Of a DNA stretch of 64,000 nt, positions 56,023 to 64,000 are shown piece by piece (positions within the stretch are counted from its first letter, which is position 1; every line of letters begins with the position of its first letter). Source of the stretch: Heliocidaris erythrogramma. Lineage: Eukaryota; Echinodermata; Echinoidea; Camarodonta; Echinometridae. The DNA is taken from assembly GCA_025617745.1 (NCBI GenBank), contig CM046856.1, forward strand, positions 40,794,888-40,858,887, read 5' to 3'. The notes under the pieces are model-generated. The model saw nothing but the letters and a program-made list of their open reading frames with translations, was not told where the DNA came from and made no database searches. A program made the translations under genes and the position numbers.

Positions 56023-57380
56023 TACAGTCAACCTCGCCTAAGTCGATGATGATGGGACTGAGTAAAATGCGTCGACCTAGGCGATTTTCAACTTGTGCGA
56101 AAGTTGAAGAAAATCCGACTTACGTGTGTACGTGTATAAATAACACGGGGATGCTGCGGTGCAGACTGTGGGCGGCTGCCTGACGGTTTGATCGATTGGG
56201 AGTTCTCATCACATAATGTACCATGATTTATATTGTGCCAACATCAAGAAAATATATGTACCCAGTATATTACTTCACACTCCTGTTACAAGTTGGACAA
56301 TAAAGAATAAAACCAGACACGTCCAGTGATTAATTTCAATGTATTAAATGCTCCCTTACATCCCTTTATATGCACATGGCCATGAAGGCAATAAAAATGA
56401 ATGCATGCAGGTACGGCGTCCGTAGGGCCGGCCAGCCGTGCAAACATGACTAACGCGTGACATCGCAAGAGAGTGCGCGAGAGAGTACGTGGAGATTGCG
56501 CCAGCAAGTCTGGGAATTTTTGTAAACAAAATCGGCGTGTGGCAGTTTCGACGGTGATTTCACATCGCCGTCCAGTTCGACTTAAGCGGTGAAAATTTAA
56601 TGTTTTTTCATGGTATTGTTCTGAGAATTTGATCAATTTAGGCGAGTATTTGACCTACAAAAATCGACTTGTATAAAGGATTAACACACGTAAGTCTATG
56701 AGGACTTTTTATTTTCATTGACTTGAGCGACTATTCGACACATGCGATGTCGACTTAAGCAGGTTTGACTGTAAATACTGTAACACAGGGATGCCGCGGT
56801 GCAGACTGGCCGGTGGCCCGGTAGTTTGAACAGTTGGGAGTTCTCATCACATAATGTAAAGTACCATGATTTATATTGTGCCGACATTGAGAACGTAAGA
56901 ACTTTCATGTACCCAGTATATTACTTCACACTCTTGTTACAAGTTGGACAATAAAGAATAAAACCAGACACATCCAGTGATTAATTTCAATCTATTAAAT
57001 CCTCCCTTACATCCCTTTTTATGCACATGTACAGCCATGAAGGCAATAAAACTGCATGCAGTGCATGCAGGTACGGCGTCCGGCCAGTCGTGCAAACATG
57101 ACTAACACATGACATTTTGTTCTTCACATCAGCGCGCGAGAGAGGACGTGGAGATCACGCCAGCAAGTCTGGGAATTTTTGTAAACAAAATCTGTGTGCG
57201 GCAGTTTCGACAATGCTTGATTTCACATCGATTTAGGCGAATATTTGACCTACAAAAGTTCACTTTTGTAGGTCAAATAACACACTTAAGTCTATGAGGA
57301 TAAATTGGGACTTTTTATTTTCATCGTCCTGAGCGACTATTCGACACATGCGATGTCAACTTAAGCGGGGTTGACTGTAG
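56023..57380. repeat. pogo/Tigger-like MITE with an internal tandem duplication
   Basis: The left end is TACAGTCAACCTCGCCTAAG. Matching inverted ends, CTTAAGCAGGTTTGACTGTA (near 56754-56773) and CTTAAGCGGGGTTGACTGTA (57360-57379), close two tandem units. The units repeat with a period of about 640 (GGGATGCTGCGGTGCAGACT near 56151, GGGATGCCGCGGTGCAGACT near 56788) and share a TTGGACAATAAAGAATAAAA block. CAGTCAACC-type ends suggest a mariner/pogo relative. Non-coding. Confidence 0.7.
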
Positions 57381-57412
57381 TTTGGCATGTTTAAGACATG
57401 TTTGTACCCTCT

Positions 57413-60400
57413 GTATTTTATTCGTATCCTTGTCTCAATAAATCATGACGAAGAATGTCGCCACTGCGCATGCGCTCAACCATATCGCCGGCGCCATTTT
57501 TGTTGGATTGCATCTAACTTTTCTGCACTCGATTTAACCATAAAAATCCTCCTTAATCGGAACTATCTTGGAGTTATCTCGGAATATTGCTAGTTTATTT
57601 TGGATGTCTCGTTTTTTTCTATATTTGTGACGATTTTTACAATGCAGAAGTCGTCGCAAAATTCGGATTCTTCCGCTGAAAAATCGAAGAGATCGAACGG
57701 CGTGGGATCCGCTCAGAAGAATGGGAACGCTCCCGTTGCGGCTGCCGAGGCTAGCCCGGCGGCGAAGCCGAGCCCCGCTCCTCCCGCTGCGGCGGTGGAG
57801 CGGAAGATTGTGAAGCCGGGAAAATTCACCACTAAAGCAACGCCTCATAAAGATACGGAGGATGTGCTAGCCCGGATGGATAAACTTGAGCAAGCTGTCA
57901 CGAAGCTGGTGGAAACTCAGACTTCACTTTTTGCCCACGGGGCAGCCAATAAAATTTCTAACGCCCACGGGGCAAACTCTGATCCCGGATCAGTTGCAAG
58001 TAGTAGCAAATACGCCACGGGCGAGTGCTCAACAGCTACCTCTTTGGAGGATGCCATCGAGCTACACAGTGAGGATAATGATCAAATTATGTACTCTGAC
58101 ACTGATGATGATGGGGGCCTGACCAGCCCCTACGCCGCCCTGCCAATCATGGACAAGGGCAAAAAAAATCCCTATGATGGCGGCCAGATTTGCCTCCCCC
58201 TCGGGGGTTGGGGACTCAATTGATGAAGACATTGCTGAGACAATTAACTTCATGATGGGGCAGAAGCTCGATGAAAAAGCTCTGAAGGAGACAAATGAAA
58301 AATATGCTTGTCCTGCAAACACAGAATTTGCTCTTATCGTCCCCAAAGTCAACCCCGAAATCTGGGAAATGACATCTTCTGCTGTTAAAACGAGGGACCT
58401 TCGTTTACAAAGCTTACAAAAATCTCTCGTAAAAGGGATTTCGGCGTTTGCCCAGAACTTGTCCTCGGACAATATGACCGAAGCGCAGCAGGATGGCTTG
58501 GCTCTCCTCTGCGATGCCAGCTTCCAGTTATGTGCCATTCGTCGAGAAGGATCAAACCAGATTTGGGGCAGTTCGGACGGAAGCTCTGCAAATGCCCAGT
58601 GAACTCTTCCAATTTCTTGTTTGAGTGTTTGCCCCAAATCATCCCCAAAGAACTAAAAGATGAGAGAAAAGCAATGGAGGGGATGATGAAGCCACCTCAT
58701 ACTCATAGCCATAGCTCCCAATACCATCCCTATAAGCGCACGGGTGACATGCGCCAAAAGCAATCGACTCCAAAGAATGCAGGCTGGACCCCTCGGGATT
58801 TCAGCGCAGGTTCAAAGCAAACGGGAGGATATGGCAAGCCTTTTTTAGGACAGTGGAAGGGGCACCACAAGGAATGGCCCCGATCAAGCGACCCGTCGCC
58901 CGCCAGAATGGACGACCAGAGGACAAAGGCCAAGGGCCAGCCCCAACGCCACGGGCAGGGGAGAAAGTAACTGGAGCCTCACAAGCAATCATTCAACTAG
59001 GGAATTATCAAATGCAGTCGGAGGTCGACTGAAGTTATATTACAAAGACTGGTGTGCTCTTACATCGGATCCCTTCATTCTTCAGGCCGTTAGAGGGTAT
59101 AAAATTGAATTTAACCCTGCCAAATTTCCTCCTCAGCGGAGCAGACCCCTTTACCCATACAAAAGGGATAAAGCTGAAATGGCAAAGATTGATGAAGAAA
59201 CTGCTCGTTTACAGGAGAAAGGGGTCATTGAGCGATGCCTCCCTGAGGCTGGTGAATTCATTTCAGAAATTTTTACTCGGCCAAAGAAAAATGGAGGGAT
59301 CCGCTTAATTTTAGATCTGTCAGAGCTGAATAACTCTGTTGATTACCAACACTTCAAGATGGACAATATTTTGTCCATTAAAGCCCTTCTTTCATGGCTT
59401 CAGTAGACCTCTGTGACGCATATTACACAATTCCTATACACTCAGAGTCAAGAAAGTATCTCCGCTTCAAATGGGCAGGGCAACTGTGGCAGTTCAAGGC
59501 CCTCCCCAATGGCTTAACCTCTGCCCCAAGACTGTTCACAAAAGTACTAAAACCAATACTTGCCTCTTTGAGACACTCTGGGCATCTTGTTCTCGCCTAC
59601 CTAGATGATACTATCATCATTGGGAAATCCAGAACAGCCACTCAAAAGGCTGTGCAAGCTACAGTCGAAATATTCTCCAAACTCGGCTTTGTTATCCACC
59701 CGGACAAGTCGGTTCTGGATCCTACTCAGGATATTGAATTTTTGGGTTACAGACTCAACACCGTTTCCATGAAAATCACACTCCCTGAGAACAAGATTAC
59801 TGATATCAAGGAGGCATGTATTGACTTGATTTCTGACAAGAAACCCTCTATTCGTAAAGTAGCTAGAGTAATAGGGAAAATCATAGCCACTTTCCCTGCA
59901 GCCCAGTATGGGCCACTGCACTATCGGGCCATGGAGGTTGAAAAGATCAATGCATTAAAACAGAGGGGCCATTTTGATCGCCCTATGTATCTGATAAAGC
60001 AAAGTCTGACCTTCAGTGGTGGATCGAGAACGTGGCTATGGTTTGGAACCCAATCTGGCGTAAAAACCCCACTGTTGAGCTGCGGACCGATGCTAGTGGC
60101 CAGGGGTGGGGCGCTACGAACCTAACCTCGCAAACAGGGGGCAGATGGAATGCGCAAGAATTGGAACGTGCCAAATCAAATGAGATTAATTACTTGGAAA
60201 CCCTCGCGGCAGGGTTCGGGCTGAAAGCTTTTTGCTCCCAGATTCGGAATACTCATGTGCTTATGCGCCTTGATAATTCTACTGCAGTCGCTTACCTGAA
60301 TAATATGGGGGGTGTCAAATCTGCATCTTGTAATGAAATGGCACTTCAGATTTGGGACTGGTGCAGCAGGCGTGATATCTGGATAACGGCTGCGCATCTG

Positions 60401-62280
60401 CCTGGGTCACAAAATGTTGAGGCTGACCTCATGTCCAGAAAATTTAATGACAATACCGAGTGGATGTTGGATAGAGGGCTCTTTCAGGAAATTTGCAAGA
60501 AATTTGGTACGCCCAAAGTTGACCTATTTGCATCTAGGCTTAATACGCAGCTCCCGATCTACGTGTCATGGTTACCAGATCCGTATGCCTGGGCAGTGGA
60601 TGCTTTCACGCTAGACTGGGGTCCCCTTCAGTTTTATGCCTTTCCACCATTTTGCCTCATCGCCAAGTGTCTCCAGAAGGTCAGGCAAGATAAGGCACAA
60701 GGATTGTTGGTGGTCCCCTGCTGGCCGACACAAGCGTGGTTTCCACTCTTACAGGATATGTTACTGGAGGCACCATGGCACATTAGGGATTGTAGTTGTC
60801 TAGTTAGGCAACCAGTGTCGGGTACCCCCCACCCACTTACAAATCTCTCTCTTTTTATTTGCAGGCTTGGAGCCAGCAACTTCACTCACAAGGCCTCACC
60901 ACAAGAACTGTGAACATTATTGGAGCCTCATGGAGGGACTCTACTAAGCGTCAATATAACGTTTATTTGTCAAAGTGGATGAAATTTTGTGAGGAAAAGA
61001 ATTGGATTTGGACCCATACTAAAGCGGGATATGTGCTGCAATTCTTTGATTCGCTTTTCTACGGGCAACATGCAAACTACAACGTGATTAACTCTGCTCG
61101 TAGCGCTTTATCTTCAGTAGTGAGCTTAGAAGGGGGCTTATACTCTATTGGAACGCACCCCCTGATTTGTAGGTACTTAAAAGGTGTTTTCCAACTTAGA
61201 CCCCCCGTTCCCAGATACAGGTGTATTTGGGATGTGAGCAAAGTCTTAAATTATCTTAGGAAACAGTCGCCAGCTCACAAACTGACTTTGAAGAATTTAT
61301 CACTTAAAGTTTGCACCTTGTTTGCACTGGTTTCGGCTCAACGGGTACAGACGCTGTATGAGATATCTTTGGATAGCTTGAAGTTTTCTTCGGACCGTGT
61401 GGATATCAATATTGATTCGCTACTCAAGCAGAGTAGGCCTGGGAATGTGGGAATAAATTTGTCGTTTGGAGCTTTCTCTGCAGACAAGAGATTGTGCATC
61501 CTACACTACCTCAGGCATTATAAGAGTAGAACACAGGAGATTAGGGGTCAGGAGCAAGGCCTCTTTATTACTTTTAAGAGACCCTTCCATAGGGCTACGA
61601 AACAAACTATCAGTCGATGGATTAAAGTTACTCTACAACAGGCTGGAGTCGACACAAATAAGTATTCTGCCCATTCGACAAGGGCAGCGTCGACATCTTT
61701 TGCCAGTCGTCATGACATTCCACTCGCCTCAATTCTCAAGCAGGCTGGGTGGAAGGGAGAAAAAACATTTAAGGACTTCTATTTGAAGCCACTTGAAGAG
61801 GGACAGCCTTCGTTCTCACAAGCTGTCCTTGAGAGTCAGTGAAGCACATTTTTTGTTGATGGGTAAGGGTGTTTTTCAGTGTTCGATAAACACCCGTGTT
61901 TGGAACGGCTTTCGTGCCCGTTGCGAGGGCTTTAAAATCTTCGTCATGATTTATTGAGACGAGGATACGAATAAAATACATGTAGACTAATTAAACGAAA
62001 ACTTACCAAGTTTGAAGCTTTAATTACTATTTTCATAGTATCCGGAGGCGAGATAAATCATGCCCTCCTCTCCCTCCCTTTTTCATCTAGCTTCAGTTTT
62101 TCGTTGTTAGTCTTAATTTTATTTGTATCTTTTTCCTCGCGTCGGGCACGACGGCTTTGAATTATGGTTGAGCGCATGCGCAGTTGCGGCATTCTTCGTC
62201 ATGATTTATCTCGCCTCCGGATACTATGAAAATAGTAATTAAAGCTTCAAACTTGGTAAGTTTTCGTTTAATTACTAGTC
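57413..62280 (+). mobile_element. DIRS-type retrotransposon fossil F, nearly complete, separate lineage
   Basis: The left inverted repeat (57413-57455, GTATTTTATTCGTATCC ... AATCATGACGAAG) matches the inverse at 61939-61979. Parts: gag-like region (57640-58970) beginning MQKSSQNSDSSAEKSKR, Ala/Pro-rich then acidic; RT (about 59080-59960) with LILDLSELNN, SVDLCDAYYTIPIHS and AYLDDTIIIG; RNase H (60060-60450) with ELRTDASGQGWGA and VLMRLDNSTAVAYLNNMGG; tyrosine recombinase (60859-61842, 327 codons) with an Arg box (SAQRVQTLYE), H-x-x-R (AHSTRAASTS) and a Tyr block (FKDFYLKPL). RNase H and recombinase frames overlap, as is common in this family. It looks close to whole, with roughly four to six breaks, and is comparatively young. 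Confidence 0.93.
61984..62280. repeat. 3' terminal complex of DIRS F: 80-bp inverted arms plus internal complementary region
   Basis: Arms 61984-62062 and 62200-62280 are near-perfect inverses (GACTAATTAAACGAAAACTT ... GGAGGCGAGATAAATCATG). Between them, 62160-62200 is the inverse of element bases 57445-57485 (GGTTGAGCGCATGCGCAGTT). This is the DIRS arrangement that aligns cDNA ends for circle closure. Confidence 0.85.
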
Positions 62281-62582
62281 TATTAAATGTTAACCCTAAT
62301 TCTTTCTTAAAATGTTAATTTATGAAAGGTATTATGAATTGGCAAAGTAAAATAATTTGAATTTTTTGTTAGCAATGCGAATCTAAAGGCCGATTCAGAC
62401 AAGAGGTGGCAAATCGCCTCCGAAGACCACCACAAGGTAGTCCTGTCGAGGCTCTGCTCCACGCCTTTCACTTTGCAGCGAAATGAGTTTTTTTTTAAGC
62501 ATGCATGTACATGTACGTGTGTGCGGCATCCAATCCAATCGCATATTTTCTTTGAGCTCACATACGGGTATTGTGCTCTTAA

Positions 62583-62909
62583 AGGGAGCCACAAGTCGCA
62601 ATCTATGGGCGGTTTTACAGTTGGCTGCTCCTTTCTCTGGATCAAAGTTCAAAGCGACTTCAATTTATCGCGCGCAGCTAATAAAAGTTCGCACATTGAC
62701 CCAAATTTGAGTAAACAAGATCGCGCGTTCTTTATTCCAGTATTTGAATCTCATTGGTCGGTTACGTATGTAGGGATTCGAGTTAACGATCACGTGAGGA
62801 ATTCGGCAATAACATTCCTTCGGTAGCGCACGATTGGACCTGATTGTACCCGAATTTCCCCGAGTCAGGCCAGCTAGTCAGGCCCATGGATTACGACTTG
62901 CCACTCCCT
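62583..62909. repeat. TTAA-flanked MITE (Kolobok/piggyBac-like), complete
   Basis: TTAA at 62579-62582 and 62910-62913 flanks ends AGGGAGCCACAAGTCGCAAT and, inverted, AGGGAGTGGCAAGTCGTAAT. It is 327 bases and non-coding. The AGGG tips with TTAA duplication suggest Kolobok more than piggyBac. A decayed copy is at 31608-31923. Confidence 0.82.
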
Positions 62910-62913
62910 TTAA

Positions 62914-63892
62914 CAGGCGCGGCTCTACACCCCAATTAACGTCTTTGTAAAGTCGTCAAAGCTTTTGAATTCCTAACGGCTATCGAAGCCCTCCGCTGAG
63001 CGAGGAGCAGAAATCCTCAAATTCACATTCTCGTATCTCCCCCATTCGGGCCTTAAATATCATGAAAATTCCAGTGTAGATAGGAAGTGAGTATATTATG
63101 CTTCATATTAATTTTCACTGAAAACGGAGGAGTATTTTTTGAGATACAAGTATTTTTCTGTTTCAGAGGGCCGAGAAATGAGGTACCGTTTTGTTTTTTT
63201 CCCCGACACAAGTCTGGGACGAAATGAATATGCAAACAAATAACATATTGCTAAACTTTAAACTCCAGTCTCACTCCCTGGGCAGTTGCAAGTTTGCACA
63301 GTTAGTAGTTTTGTGTAAAACTGCCATCAAAAATCGAAGACTTAACATAAAAAAATACTGAAATCCTTGCAATCTGATTGGCTGAGAACAAATTTGTCGG
63401 TAACAATCACTGACAAGACACGCCCCCTGTTTAGCATACACTCGAGTTGAAACCATGCACCGTTATGCATGGGACTACACGCGAAGAACGGTAGAGGGTT
63501 CATGAATGCATTGCCTTCTATTTTTTCCCCGACATCATAATTGATTATGAAAAGATATTTCGAGGATCCCCTCAATATACTTTTGATCTTGCACAATGAG
63601 AGCAAATATGAAAAATAATGCTACATTTTCAGACTTAAAAAAGAAAAATATGGCTCCTCATTTCTTCAAGTTTTCACAAATCAAAAAATGATTTAACTCT
63701 TATTCTGGAATTTGACGTTTAGTTCATTTCATTTGGTTGTTTCTAGGGCGAGATTTCACAATTTAGCTGAGACTCTTCGGTAGCGGTTTTACGTAAACAA
63801 CTTGTTTATTTTATGCAAATTAAGCAGGAAGGAGCGAAAGCTTTTGGGCACTTAATCGCAGTGGAGAGCCGCGACTGTTAATAGTACACTTA
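62914..63892. other. Unassigned sequence with a MITE piece
   Basis: The stretch at about 63355-63420 matches the interior of the MITE at 38634-38773. No gene is recognised. Confidence 0.5.
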
Positions 63893-63925
63893 GGGAGGCT
63901 TAAACCTCCTTTGTGAATTCAGGCC
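63893..63925. repeat. Right end of the GGCCCGAATTCAC MITE family
   Basis: CTTAAACCTCCTTTGTGAAT followed by TCAGGCC matches the right end of 53785-53999. A diverged left end may lie near 62390-62580, where the sequence shares CATCCAATCCAATCGCATAT with 53865-53890. Confidence 0.6.
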
Positions 63926-63952
63926 AGAGTAAGGTTGTGGGCAATAATTTTT

Positions 63953-64000
63953 ATGCCTCCGCCCGCCGTAGGCCAGAGGCATTATGTTTTCGGGTCGTCT
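63953..64000. repeat. Start of a CCTCCGCC...GGAGGCATTATGTTTTCGGG repeat, cut by window end
   Basis: TATGCCTCCGCCCGCCG and GAGGCATTATGTTTTCGGG match the family start at 47440-47490. Confidence 0.75.

Noticed and set aside
60859-61842. A stand-alone phage-like integrase or host recombinase gene
   Set aside because: It lies between DIRS RT/RNase H and the DIRS terminal repeat and overlaps the RNase H frame, so it is the element's recombinase.

Overview
This window is animal genomic DNA with one recognisable host gene, ABHD13 (alpha/beta-hydrolase domain 13), on the + strand. Its visible exons lie at 6170-6401, 7993-8093, 37021-37270, 38232-38336, 39811-39918 and 53070-53216. The gene is spread over about 47 kb because its introns are packed with mobile DNA; one intron is about 29 kb and the last is about 13 kb. 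The repeat mix (many DIRS-type tyrosine-recombinase retrotransposons, TU-like foldback elements, many MITEs, and long dispersed families with poly-G/poly-C tracts) suggests a marine invertebrate deuterostome. A sea urchin or other echinoderm is my best guess, from general knowledge only. No bacterial operon, CRISPR array, rRNA or tRNA was seen.

Layout. 1-2045: DIRS fossil (family A/E), cut by the window edge. 2046-6169: upstream of the first visible exon, with two dispersed short-motif arrays (2514-3112 and 3713-5410). 6170-8093: two ABHD13 exons with a 160-bp tandem repeat element between them. 8094-37020: the giant intron. It holds DIRS B (9403-15922), joined head to tail to DIRS C (15949-21800), then MITEs, then an 11-kb foldback element (24543-35544) flanked by a 9-bp direct repeat. 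Inside the foldback are a DIRS D/C mosaic, a 2212-bp tandem duplication, a second foldback element (30187-33534, 11-bp direct repeat) and, inside that, a TTAA-flanked MITE. A hAT-like element (35846-36727) follows. 37021-39918: three more ABHD13 exons. 39919-53069: last visible intron with a dispersed tandem-unit family, DIRS E (41939-46437) and a 5'-truncated LINE (49662-51261). 53070-53216: terminal ABHD13 exon. 53217-64000: MITEs, a pogo/Tigger-like repeat, a nearly complete DIRS of another lineage (F, 57413-62280) and a TTAA MITE.

The most unusual signal is in the DIRS 5' regions. Families B, C/D and E each carry an exon-like cassette of 127-134 nt between a strong splice acceptor and a strong GTAAGT donor. 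In C, D and E this is followed by a dense chain of short, often perfect hairpins running through the gag-like reading frame. Between C and D at least one stem shows a paired, compensatory exchange that keeps the pairing while changing amino acids. E has the same architecture with unrelated sequence. This points to a structured RNA (or single-stranded DNA) domain in these elements that I have not seen described.

The ABHD13 copy has one missing base in the codons of its nucleophile elbow, which is either an assembly error or a disabled allele. All DIRS copies are treated as fossils; F looks closest to whole.
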